DNA from: Nostoc sp. KVJ3
GTDB lineage: Bacteria > Cyanobacteriota > Cyanobacteriia > Cyanobacteriales > Nostocaceae
Direction of reading: 5' to 3'
Length of the DNA stretch: 64,000 nucleotides
NCBI RefSeq assembly: GCF_026127265.1
Contig: NZ_WWFG01000002.1
Location: forward strand, 2,232,001 to 2,296,000
The notes under the pieces were generated by a model. The model did no database searches, was not told the origin of the DNA, and worked only from the letters and a program-made list of their open reading frames with translations. The position numbers and the translations under genes were made by a program. Position 1 is the stretch's first letter. Each line of letters starts with the position of its first letter. Below, in pieces: positions 9,351 through 17,208 of this stretch.

Positions 9351-9809
9351 TGTGTTACCTTCTCAAAACATCAAACAATTGGCTAGAAACCAAATAAAGT
9401 TACTGAAGTCGGATAAAATTATGATTTTTTCATCTAAATTACAGTAACTATTTATTGTTCGACAACAAATATATACTCACACTTATCAAGTCATCATTGC
9501 CTCTACTAAAAGCATGAATATAGATTAAGCCTTGAGAAGGTCTTGCTGATTTATTAGGTGATACTAGAGATTACACATTGATAAAATATCATAAAGATAA
9601 AGTATAATTTTTTAGTTATGAAAATTTCATTTTTTCATTACTAGCAAGCGATTTCTAACGATTAGCAGCGTAGTGTTTACCCTATCTATCTAAAGATAGT
9701 TGCCAAAATAATTAAACTAACTCATCGGGATTAATATTTAATTCTCTTAGTTTAGCAGCCAAGCGTTGCGTAGGCGTAGCCTTTCGTAGACATCGCTTAT
9801 TTACTAAAG
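9351..9809. other. Gene-free interval with small dispersed repeat
   Basis: No gene seen. Around 9764-9799 the sequence GCGTAGGCGTAGCC followed by TTTCGTAGACATCGC is a small dispersed repeat of the type also seen near 60318-60349. The rest is AT-rich. Confidence 0.5.
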
Positions 9810-10343
9810 CTAAAGCAAATAAGACTTTATGCTATGTATATCAATACCGTGGAAAAAGATAATTACTACCAGCTTCACTGCCAGCGTAGTTAAGAATACT
9901 CTAATAGCCTCAAGCGAATTTACCCAAATAACACATCTAGGGTAAAAACCAATAGATAAAATACCAATCGTGACATAACCAAGTAAAGTTAAAGTAGCAG
10001 TCATTACCACAATACCAAATGTGAATCCTGCTGCAACTATAGTTCCAATTCTATCTTCAATAATTAGAGTTACTATAGTTCCTATTATCAATGCTGTTAC
10101 TAACCAAGCGAATATATTAATATAAAAATCTTGTTTAATAAACCACTGTACATTCCAAATAATGACTACAGTTATAATTACAATAATTGCTCCTAATTTT
10201 GCTCCGGTGATAGCTAAATTCAGATTAGTACTTTCTTTCATCAAAAAAATGATTAAATTTGCACTTATAACTCCAATTACAATCCCTGCAAAAAAGGTAA
10301 TATTTGATAGTAAATATTTTTGAGATAAAGAAGGGTTGTCCAT
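9810..10343 (-). CDS. Multi-pass membrane protein, hypothetical
   Basis: 177 residues with about five hydrophobic helices (FFAGIVIGVISANLIIFL, LGAIIVIITVVIIWNV, IFAWLVTALIIGTIVTLII, TFGIVVMTATLTLLGYV, VFLTTLAVKLVVIIFF). No motif is recognised. It lies 16 bases downstream of the PIN-domain gene on the same strand, so co-transcription with the toxin-antitoxin-like genes is possible. The AT-rich composition matches that small locus and suggests a shared accessory origin. Function unknown. Confidence 0.5.
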   Translation of the reverse strand: MDNPSLSQKYLLSNITFFAGIVIGVISANLIIFLMKESTNLNLAITGAKLGAIIVIITVVIIWNVQWFIKQDFYINIFAWLVTALIIGTIVTLIIEDRIGTIVAAGFTFGIVVMTATLTLLGYVTIGILSIGFYPRCVIWVNSLEAIRVFLTTLAVKLVVIIFFHGIDIHSIKSYLL

Positions 10344-10359
10344 AATAAATAAAGATATT

Positions 10360-10770
10360 TTAATAATCTATTTGCAGCCAGTTTTCTAAATTAATATTTT
10401 GCACTCGTAGCAAATCAGAATCATTAGAAACCAGAATTAATCCGCGTGCGATCGCTGTAGCCGCTATCAATACATCAGCCTCTTGTATTTTCCTACCCTT
10501 TCTTTTTAAATCTGCATCAATTTCACAGGCTTTTTCTATAATTTCTAAATCATCCAAAAATAAAATTTTATAATTTCGGCAGAATTCATTTAAATCAGAT
10601 ATCTGTCTGGTAGCATTCGCATAAAGCAATCCTCTTTTTGATTCAAAATAGGTTATACAACTTATAAATACATCTTCTCCCAGAAAACGCACCTCCTCTA
10701 GCTTACTATTTACCTTTTGATTCTTCTTCAAAATAGCCGTTAATATATTCGTGTCGAGAAGATAGCCTAT
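10360..10770 (-). CDS. VapC-like PIN-domain toxin lacking a standard start codon
   Basis: The reading frame encodes a PIN ribonuclease-type protein of about 136 residues. The N-terminus GYLLDTNILTAIL carries the first catalytic Asp; later acidic positions lie in FLDDLEIIEKA, IQEADVLIAATAIA (the QEADVLIAATA core) and VSNDSDLLRV. The frame has no ATG, GTG or TTG upstream of the first Asp: an ATA (10768-10770) stands where homologs would have ATG, preceded by TAA. The next usable start, TTG 10731, would delete the first catalytic Asp. The toxin is therefore either started at a rare AUA, translated by coupling to the antitoxin ending 7 bases upstream, or inactivated. The family is clear; activity is doubtful. 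Confidence 0.65.
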   Translation of the reverse strand: MGYLLDTNILTAILKKNQKVNSKLEEVRFLGEDVFISCITYFESKRGLLYANATRQISDLNEFCRNYKILFLDDLEIIEKACEIDADLKRKGRKIQEADVLIAATAIARGLILVSNDSDLLRVQNINLENWLQIDY

Positions 10771-10776
10771 TTATTG

Positions 10777-11070
10777 CTATCTTCTTTCTACTGCTGCATC
10801 AAACATCTCTATTTGCTCTGGTGTTAAATCATTCAATGTCCCAGAAACTGCCTCTATTACTAAAATACTATCAATTCTGTCTGTTAATTCACCATCAGAA
10901 AGAGCATTTATAAATTCTGGTGGAAACTTATCCAATAAATTAACTAAATGTTGAATAATTTCTTGTTTATCTAATCTTTCTTGATAGAGACTATTACCTT
11001 GAATTAATTTATCGACGATTTTTGATAATCGTGCGATCGCTATATCTCTTTCCCGCGCAATTTCCTGCAT
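10777..11070 (-). CDS. Putative antitoxin partner of the PIN toxin (paralog 1)
   Basis: 97 residues from ATG 11070, chosen because GGAGG lies about six bases upstream and because this gives the same length as the neighbouring paralog. The protein is helical and charged, with a conserved C-terminal block DRIDSILVIEAVSGTLNDLT. It lies immediately upstream of the PIN gene (stop 7 bases before its frame opens), the usual antitoxin position. I do not recognise a DNA-binding domain. The antitoxin role is inferred from position alone. Confidence 0.55.
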   Translation of the reverse strand: MQEIARERDIAIARLSKIVDKLIQGNSLYQERLDKQEIIQHLVNLLDKFPPEFINALSDGELTDRIDSILVIEAVSGTLNDLTPEQIEMFDAAVERR

Positions 11071-11125
11071 AAAGACCTCCAAATGATTAAATATATTATA
11101 TTTCTGATATTAACAGTCACTTTGT

Positions 11126-11419
11126 CTATTTTCTCTTTACTGCTTGATCGTACATTTTGATTTGCTCCGGTGTTAAATCATTTAACGTACCTGAAACTGC
11201 CTCTAAAATTAAAATACTATCAATTCTATCTATCAAATCATCATTTTTAATTTCCCTCATTTCTTCTGGTGAGAATTGCCCAAATAGTTCAACTAACATT
11301 TGGCTCATTTCCCGTTGGTTTAACTTTACTTGATATAAACTATTACCTTTAAATAAATTTTCCACAATTGGCGATATCCGATTGATAAGTTCCTGATGAT
11401 AGCTAGAAACTTCTTGCAT
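11126..11419 (-). CDS. Paralog of the putative antitoxin (tandem copy)
   Basis: 97 residues, clearly homologous to the next gene downstream. Both carry GNSLYQ near residue 31, a PE-rich middle, and the near-identical C-terminus DRIDSILILEAVSGTLNDLT followed by PEQI.M.D.AV.R. It is separated from that copy by about 55 bases on the same strand. This is a tandem duplication, with only one PIN gene present downstream. It may be a second antitoxin, a regulator, or a relic of a duplicated module. Confidence 0.55.
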   Translation of the reverse strand: MQEVSSYHQELINRISPIVENLFKGNSLYQVKLNQREMSQMLVELFGQFSPEEMREIKNDDLIDRIDSILILEAVSGTLNDLTPEQIKMYDQAVKRK

Positions 11420-11483
11420 AACTTCTCCCAGTATTTAACTAATTACCTAAATTATAAACAATCCTCTCAGCGGCCCTGTGCAT

Positions 11484-11509
11484 AAAAAAAGGTGGACAAG
11501 ATGCCCACC
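11484..11509 (-). terminator. Intrinsic terminator downstream of tkt
   Basis: Read on the minus strand: a stem GGTGGGC / GTCCACC (one G-T pair) with loop ATCTT, followed by seven T residues. It lies 30 bases after the transketolase stop. Confidence 0.75.
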
Positions 11510-11539
11510 CCACAAAATTTTGAGAATATTCTGTTGCTA

Positions 11540-13567
11540 TTAACCCAACAATTGTTTAGCCTTAGCTAATACATTATCAGCGCTAAAGCCAAACTTCTCT
11601 AGACAAACATTGCCTGGAGCCGAAGCACCAAAGCGGTCGATGCTAACAGTATCGCCTTCAGTACCCACGTATTTGTGCCAGCCGAAACTGCTAGCAGCTT
11701 CTACAGACAAACGCTTGGTGACAGCTTTTGGTAGAACGGACTCTTTATAAGCCGCATCCTGTGCTTCGAACAATTCCCATGAAGGTAGCGAAACGACACG
11801 AACTTTCTTACCTTCAGCTTTGAGTTTTTCGGCTGCGCTGACAGCGAGGCTCAACTCTGAACCAGTACCAATCAAGATCAGTTCAGGTGTACCTTCGCTA
11901 TCCACTATGGTGTATCCACCCTTGGCTACACCCTCAATTGATGTACCTGGCAAATTGGGGACGTTTTGACGGGTGAACGCTAATAGAGATGGAGCGTTTT
12001 GCTTGGCTTTTTCGATCGCTATTTTATAAGCGCCAGAGGTTTCATTGCCGTCTGCGGGACGAAACACTGTTAAGTTAGGAATGGCTCGCAAGGAAGCGAG
12101 GGTTTCAATGGGTTGGTGTGTGGGGCCATCTTCACCTTGTCCAATGGAGTCGTGCGTCATCACCCAAATTGCACCAGCTTGGGAAAGGGCGGATAAGCGA
12201 ATGGCAGCACGCATATAATCTGTGAAGATCAAGAAGGTAGCACCGTAGGGGATTAATCCCGAATTGTGCAGCGCTATACCATTACAGATTGCGCCCATAC
12301 CATGTTCCCGCACACCAAAGTGGATGTTGGGATTTTCGTATTGCCCTTTTTGGAAGTCGCCCTTGCCTTTGATTTCGGTCAAGTTGGAGTGGGTTAAGTC
12401 AGCCGAACCACCAATTAATTCAGGTAAAACCGCTGCTAGTTTATTGAGACAGTTTTCTGAGTGTTTACGGGTGGGCAATCCTTTGTCTTCGGGAGTGTAG
12501 GTAGGTAATACTTTATCCCAACCGTCGGGCAGTTTGCTGCTAATGTAGCGTTCAAATTCAGCCGCTTCTTGGGGATACTTAGCTTTGTAGTCGGCAAAGG
12601 TTTTGTTCCATTCGGTTTCGGAAGCTGCGCCACGTTCCACTGCTTTACGCGTGTGGTTGAGAGCATCTTGTGGAATATCAAAAGGCTCATATTCCCAGTT
12701 CAGTTGTTTGCGAGTTAAGGCAATTTCGTCTGCACCCAAAGCAGCGCCGTGAACGCCAGCAGTGTTTTGTTTGTTGGGGGAACCATAGCCGATGGTGGTT
12801 GTTACCTTAATCATTGATGGTTTATCGGTGACAGCTTTAGCTTCTTCAATTGCTTTGGCGATCGCTGCTAAATCTGTATTACCATCTTTGACATGCAGAA
12901 CGTGCCAACCGTAAGCTTCAAAGCGTTTGGAAACATCTTCGGTGAATGCTACATCGGTGGAACCGTCAATGGAAATGTGATTGTCGTCGTATAAAGCGAT
13001 GAGTTTGCCTAATCCCAAGTGTCCTGCGAAGGAAGCAGCTTCACCGGAAATCCCTTCCATGTTGCAACCGTCACCTAAAATTACGTAGGTGTAATGGTCA
13101 ACAATTTTGGTATCGGGTTTGTTGTATTTAGCAGCTAGATGTGCTTCTGCGATCGCTAAACCAACTGCATTGGCAATTCCTTGACCCAAGGGGCCAGTTG
13201 TGACTTCTACGCCTGGGGTTTCAAAGTTTTCTGGGTGTCCGGGAGTTTTAGAACCCCATTGCCGGAATTGTTTGATATCTTCAATGGTGACGCTATCGTA
13301 GCCTGTCAGGTACAGTAGGGCGTACTGCAACATTGAGCCATGACCGGCAGATAAGACAAAGCGATCGCGGTTAAACCATTTGGGATTCTTAGGATTAAAC
13401 TTTAAAAAGCGATCCCAGAGGATAAAAGCCATTGGAGCCGCGCCCATTGGCAGTCCTGGGTGTCCCGATTTGGCCTTTTCTACGGCATCAACAGCCAAGA
13501 AGCGGATCGAGTTAATACAAAGTTCTTCGAGGGACAATTCTTTGGCGGATTGGGTTGCAACAGTCAT
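11540..13567 (-). CDS. tkt: Transketolase
   Basis: 675 residues, the normal family length. The enzyme transfers two-carbon units in the Calvin cycle and the pentose phosphate pathway using thiamine diphosphate. Visible signatures are the N-terminal SGHPGLPMGAAPMA, the ThDP/Mg motif GDGCNMEGISGEA (about 168-180), the C-terminal-half acid region EDGPTHQP (ThDP proton relay) and VFRPADGNE. A Gly-rich VSLPSWELFE segment marks the C-terminal domain. It is transcribed alone, with the terminator described above. Highly confident housekeeping assignment. Confidence 0.96.
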   Translation of the reverse strand: MTVATQSAKELSLEELCINSIRFLAVDAVEKAKSGHPGLPMGAAPMAFILWDRFLKFNPKNPKWFNRDRFVLSAGHGSMLQYALLYLTGYDSVTIEDIKQFRQWGSKTPGHPENFETPGVEVTTGPLGQGIANAVGLAIAEAHLAAKYNKPDTKIVDHYTYVILGDGCNMEGISGEAASFAGHLGLGKLIALYDDNHISIDGSTDVAFTEDVSKRFEAYGWHVLHVKDGNTDLAAIAKAIEEAKAVTDKPSMIKVTTTIGYGSPNKQNTAGVHGAALGADEIALTRKQLNWEYEPFDIPQDALNHTRKAVERGAASETEWNKTFADYKAKYPQEAAEFERYISSKLPDGWDKVLPTYTPEDKGLPTRKHSENCLNKLAAVLPELIGGSADLTHSNLTEIKGKGDFQKGQYENPNIHFGVREHGMGAICNGIALHNSGLIPYGATFLIFTDYMRAAIRLSALSQAGAIWVMTHDSIGQGEDGPTHQPIETLASLRAIPNLTVFRPADGNETSGAYKIAIEKAKQNAPSLLAFTRQNVPNLPGTSIEGVAKGGYTIVDSEGTPELILIGTGSELSLAVSAAEKLKAEGKKVRVVSLPSWELFEAQDAAYKESVLPKAVTKRLSVEAASSFGWHKYVGTEGDTVSIDRFGASAPGNVCLEKFGFSADNVLAKAKQLLG

Positions 13568-13658
13568 AATCTCTTGTTTTTAACGACGGGTTAGCACTCT
13601 TCGTAGCTTCTCTTACTGGGGTTATTTTAGATTCTCCACAGTATCCTCATCATCCCAC

Positions 13659-13684
13659 TCCCGCTTGTCGATGGACAAGCGGGA
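13659..13684. repeat. Hairpin upstream of tkt
   Basis: 11-bp perfect arms TCCCGCTTGTC and GACAAGCGGGA with a GATG loop, about 90 bases upstream of the tkt start. It may be a repeat or the end of the fabF-side transcript. There is no T-run. Confidence 0.5.
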
Positions 13685-13788
13685 TCTCCTGAGTTTCTGG
13701 TGATAAATCAAGCTGATAATCGGGTCATGCTGAACGCTTAAGTTATATCGGAATGATATTTATGGTACTTTCGTTGGGCATTGGGTAT

Positions 13789-13899
13789 GGGGCAGGGACA
13801 GGGGGCAGGGGCAGGGAGCAGGGGGCAGGGGCAGGGGGCAGGGGGCAGGGAGCAGGGGGCAGGGAGCAGGGGGCAGGGAGCAGGGGGCAGGGGGCAGAG
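13789..13899. repeat. GGGGCAG short tandem repeats
   Basis: About 110 bases made of GGGGGCA/GGGAGCA heptamer-like units. This is the short tandemly repeated repetitive (STRR) kind of sequence well known in heterocystous cyanobacteria. It lies between tkt and fabF. The reverse strand gives a spurious Pro-rich reading frame that I reject as a gene. Confidence 0.85.
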
Positions 13900-13928
13900 T
13901 GAATAAAACTCCTGAATTCTGACTTCTT

Positions 13929-15179
13929 TTAGACGTATTTCTTAAAGGCCAGTGTGACGTTATGACCGCCAAACCCGAAAGAATTGGATATTGCCACCTC
14001 AACTTTTTGAGCGCGGCTAAAGTTAGGCACGTAATCTAAGTCACACTCAGGATCGGGATTTTCGAGATTGATTGTCGGGGGAATTTGGTCATTAGCGATC
14101 GCCAGTACTGTTGCCACTGCTTCAATACCTCCAGAACCGCCTAATAAATGACCTGTCATCGATTTGGTGGAGCTAATTGCCACCTTATACGCATGTTCTC
14201 CCAAGGCTTTTTTGATCGCTGAGGTTTCAGTTGAATCATTCGCCGGGGTGCTAGTGCCGTGGGCATTAATGTAGCTAATCTGCTCAGGAGTTATACTGGC
14301 ATCTTTGAGCGCTAGTTCTATGGCTCTCGCTGCGCCTAGTCCACCAGGGACGGGGGAAGTGATATGGTATGCGTCACAGGTCATACCATAGCCGATCATT
14401 TCGGCATAAATGTGAGCGCCGCGACTTATGGCGTGTTGCAGTTCTTCGAGAATTAAAATTCCTGAACCTTCACCTAATATAAATCCGTCGCGATCGCGGT
14501 CAAAGGGACGGCAAGCATGAGTCGGATCGTCATTACGAAAAGAGAGGGCTTTGCACGCGGCAAACCCAGCCATCGATAATGGGGTTACAGCTGCCTCTGT
14601 TCCGCCGCAAATCATCGCTTGGGCATATCCCCCTTGAATTAAGCGAAAAGCATCGCCAACAGCGTTGGAGCCAGCAGCACAGGCAGTTACAGGGCAAGAA
14701 TTTGGCCCTTTAGCACCCGTGTGAATTGCCGTTAATCCTGCGGCCATATTGGCAATCATCATCGGGATCATGAATGGGCTACAGCGATCAGGCCCGCGGT
14801 TGAGGTAGATAGTTTGCTGGTCTTCTAATACCTTAATGCCACCAACGCCAGAACCGATCATGACACCTATCTGTTCTGCATTCAGTTCATTAATAACTAA
14901 CTGCGCGTTAGATAGAGCCTGTTTTGCTGCCGCAACCCCAAATTGGGCAAATCGATCCATACGTTTGGCATCTTTGCGCTCCAAGTAATCATGTGGATCG
15001 AAGTTTTTTACCTCACCAGCAATCCGGCAATCATGGCGAGACGCATCAAAAAATGTGATGTAGTCAATGCCATTGCGTCCACTCAATAATCCATCCCAAT
15101 ATTCTGTTGCTGTATTACCTATAGGTGTAATCGCGCCAACACCAGTTACAACAACGCGTTTACGTGTATGATCTGTCAT
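13929..15179 (-). CDS. fabF: 3-oxoacyl-[acyl-carrier-protein] synthase II
   Basis: 416 residues. This condensing enzyme extends fatty acyl-ACP with malonyl-ACP. The catalytic triad is visible: Cys in VTACAAGSNAVGD (about 167), His in NAHGTSTPANDSTE (about 307) and His in STKSMTGHLLGGSG (about 343), plus the C-terminal Gly loop NSFGFGGHNV. The N-terminus RKRVVVTGVGAITPIGN is typical. It lies downstream of acpP on the same strand with a 236-base spacer, the usual cyanobacterial acpP-fabF order, so the two are likely co-expressed. Confidence 0.96.
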   Translation of the reverse strand: MTDHTRKRVVVTGVGAITPIGNTATEYWDGLLSGRNGIDYITFFDASRHDCRIAGEVKNFDPHDYLERKDAKRMDRFAQFGVAAAKQALSNAQLVINELNAEQIGVMIGSGVGGIKVLEDQQTIYLNRGPDRCSPFMIPMMIANMAAGLTAIHTGAKGPNSCPVTACAAGSNAVGDAFRLIQGGYAQAMICGGTEAAVTPLSMAGFAACKALSFRNDDPTHACRPFDRDRDGFILGEGSGILILEELQHAISRGAHIYAEMIGYGMTCDAYHITSPVPGGLGAARAIELALKDASITPEQISYINAHGTSTPANDSTETSAIKKALGEHAYKVAISSTKSMTGHLLGGSGGIEAVATVLAIANDQIPPTINLENPDPECDLDYVPNFSRAQKVEVAISNSFGFGGHNVTLAFKKYV

Positions 15180-15415
15180 GATTCAGTTAAATGTGGCGAA
15201 AAAGCAGCAGGCATTAAATAGTGCTGAGTTTCGAGTCTTGAGTTCTGAGTTTTGGAAGCACCTAAAGATGGAGAGAACTCCGAACTTTTGCCTCCTAAAA
15301 CTCTCACTCCTAAACTTTTAACTGTTCAGCACTCAGTAAAAAGTTAAAGTACTGGTTTTGCCATAAACGCCCAGAGGGAGCGAGCAAAGCCATCTGATAG
15401 AGACTCAAAACTTTT

Positions 15416-15676
15416 CTAAGCTGATGCGGTAACTTTGTTATTGATGTAATCTACTGCGTCTTGAACCGATACAATCTGTTCGGCAGCTTCGTCAGGAATT
15501 TCGATATCAAATTCTTCTTCCAAAGCCATCACGAGTTCGACAGTATCTAGGGAATCAGCCCCTAAATCTTCCATAAACTTCGCCTCTGGTGTGACTTTGT
15601 TAGAGTCTTTCTCTTCAACACTCAGTTGTTCGATGACGATTTTCTTGACCTTTTCAAAAAGTTCTGTTTGGCTCAT
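15416..15676 (-). CDS. acpP: Acyl carrier protein
   Basis: 86 residues, acidic. The phosphopantetheine attachment site is Ser42 in LGADSLDTVELVMALEEEF, followed by the recognition helix with IPDEAAEQI. It carries growing acyl chains to FabF, encoded just downstream on the same strand. ATG 15676 is a clear start. The upstream region (15677-16085) separates it from the divergent HdrB-like gene. Confidence 0.96.
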   Translation of the reverse strand: MSQTELFEKVKKIVIEQLSVEEKDSNKVTPEAKFMEDLGADSLDTVELVMALEEEFDIEIPDEAAEQIVSVQDAVDYINNKVTASA

Positions 15677-16085
15677 AAATAATAAAAGTCCTTAACCAGT
15701 TGCTAGGTTCTGCTCTTTACGGGAGACATTGTTTTGAGCATATACATCTTATCGTCAAGCGCGATCGCCCGTATACTACCAAGGGGTTTTCTAACAGAAA
15801 AACCCTGCCGTTCCTCAAAAGAATCGGGTAACTTTTCTGGGAACAGTTGGGTAGGGGAGCGGGTTGCGCCATCACCGATACCGTGTAAATGCTTCAGTTG
15901 TCTAATTATTACTAAATTTTTTTACAATGTCTCCATCAGTATTTACAGCCTTGCTAGCAATCAGAATATGAATATATAAACGCTTAAAGGGTCGCTGAAG
16001 GTTAAACATCAGAACTCTAGTGCTAACAAGGAATGATAAAACAGTTATTGTTTTAGAGCGATCGCTCTAACCCAAATATACCTCT
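15677..16085. other. Divergent intergenic region acpP / HdrB-like gene
   Basis: About 410 bases holding the promoters of two divergent genes. It includes a near-perfect stem-loop at 15782-15805 (AGGGGTTTTCT / AGAAAAACCCT) and two HIP1 octamers. No gene is supported. Confidence 0.5.
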
Positions 16086-16997
16086 ATGCTATCTCAGACA
16101 CTCAAACTCAAATACGCTTACTTCCCCGGTTGTGTTGCTCAAGGGGCCTGTCGAGAACTTTACCAGTCAACTCAAGCCCTTACCAAAGCACTGGGTATTG
16201 AATTGGTTGAACTTAAAAAAGCTGCTTGCTGTGGTTCTGGCACATTTAAAGAAGATTCCCAACTGCTAGAAGATACAGTCAACGCCAGAAATATTGCTTT
16301 AGCAGAAGAATTAAATTTGCCCTTACTTACCCATTGCAGTACTTGTCAAGGTGTTATCGGTCACGTCAACGAACACCTAAAAGAATGTAAGACTTCTAAC
16401 CCTAACTATGTTGAACAGGTTAATGGCTTGCTGCATAAAGAAGGCTGTTCGCCTTATCGCGGTAGTACCGATGTTAAACACCTCCTCTACGCTTTAGTGA
16501 CAGATTACGGTTTAGAGGAAATTACCAAACGTGTCACTCGGAAGTTAACTGGATTAAAATGTGCAGCTTTTTATGGCTGCTATCTCCTTCGCGCCCAAAA
16601 ATCTATGCCTGATGAGGATCCATTCCAACCGGAAGCGATGGAAAATATGTTTCGGGCGGTAGGCGCAACACCAATTTATTATCGAGGGCGGACACAATGT
16701 TGTGGTTGGCCGCTTTCTAGCTATGCGACTACCCAATCTTTCAAGATGGCGGGGATGCATATTCAGGATGCTTTAACATCTGGTGCTGACTGTATTGTTA
16801 CACCTTGTCCTCTATGCCACTTAAATTTAGATTCGCGTCAGCCAGAGGTGGAAAAGGTGATTGAGCAAAAGTTAGGTTTACCAGTGTTGCATTTACCCCA
16901 GTTGATTGCTTTAGCACTTGGGGTCAGCCCAAAAGAACTGGGTTTAGAACGCCACGTTGTTTCTACAAAGCCAGTCTTGGAGAAATTAGGATTTTAG
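16086..16997 (+). CDS. CoB-CoM heterodisulfide reductase subunit B-like Fe-S protein
   Basis: 303 residues with two CCG (cysteine-rich) domains. The first has KKAACCGSGTF and later THCSTCQGV; the second has QCCGWPL and TPCPLCHLNLD. CCG domains of HdrB bind noncubane [4Fe-4S] clusters and handle thiol or quinone redox chemistry. Cyanobacteria lack coenzyme M, so the methanogen reaction does not apply. Cyanobacterial members of this family have been discussed as a membrane anchor of succinate dehydrogenase (SdhC role); I offer that as a family-level possibility. No sdhA or sdhB gene is adjacent. Confidence 0.8.
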   Translation: MLSQTLKLKYAYFPGCVAQGACRELYQSTQALTKALGIELVELKKAACCGSGTFKEDSQLLEDTVNARNIALAEELNLPLLTHCSTCQGVIGHVNEHLKECKTSNPNYVEQVNGLLHKEGCSPYRGSTDVKHLLYALVTDYGLEEITKRVTRKLTGLKCAAFYGCYLLRAQKSMPDEDPFQPEAMENMFRAVGATPIYYRGRTQCCGWPLSSYATTQSFKMAGMHIQDALTSGADCIVTPCPLCHLNLDSRQPEVEKVIEQKLGLPVLHLPQLIALALGVSPKELGLERHVVSTKPVLEKLGF

Positions 16998-17114
16998 CTG
17001 ATTGATTACAAGGTAGTAGTCTGTCGCATTAATTTTGATGAGTTTGTAGTAAGCAGTTCAGTGCTTAAAACTGAGCGATAAATCGCTCACTACAAACCTT
17101 GCAAAATTAATGTG

Positions 17115-17150
17115 TTGACATCCTCCCCGCCGTAAACGGTCGGGGATTCC
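17115..17150 (-). mobile_element. Orphan IS200/IS605-type right end
   Basis: The sequence TTGACATCCTCCCCGCCG followed by TAAACGGTCGGGGATTCC forms the hairpin that typically ends IS200/IS605 (TnpB) elements, where it is also the 3' part of the omega RNA. Read on the minus strand it is a right end. No tnpB coding sequence remains nearby, so this is a solo remnant. Identification is from memory of the motif. Confidence 0.45.
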
Positions 17151-17208
17151 TAAGACTCACGACTTAGGTTTCTGTATAAACCAGTAGTAGTCCTATTAAA
17201 GCCGAGGA

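Noticed and set aside
7928..9809. A tRNA or small RNA gene in these gaps.
   Set aside because: I saw no acceptor/anticodon arrangement or conserved RNA motif. A covariance-model search would be decisive.
13760..14002. Minus-strand 80-codon Pro/Cys-rich frame.
   Set aside because: It is the reverse complement of the GGGGCAG tandem repeats plus the fabF end. Composition is purely repeat-driven.
16554..16760. Minus-strand 68-codon frame in the HdrB-like gene.
   Set aside because: A shadow of a gene with complete Cys motifs.
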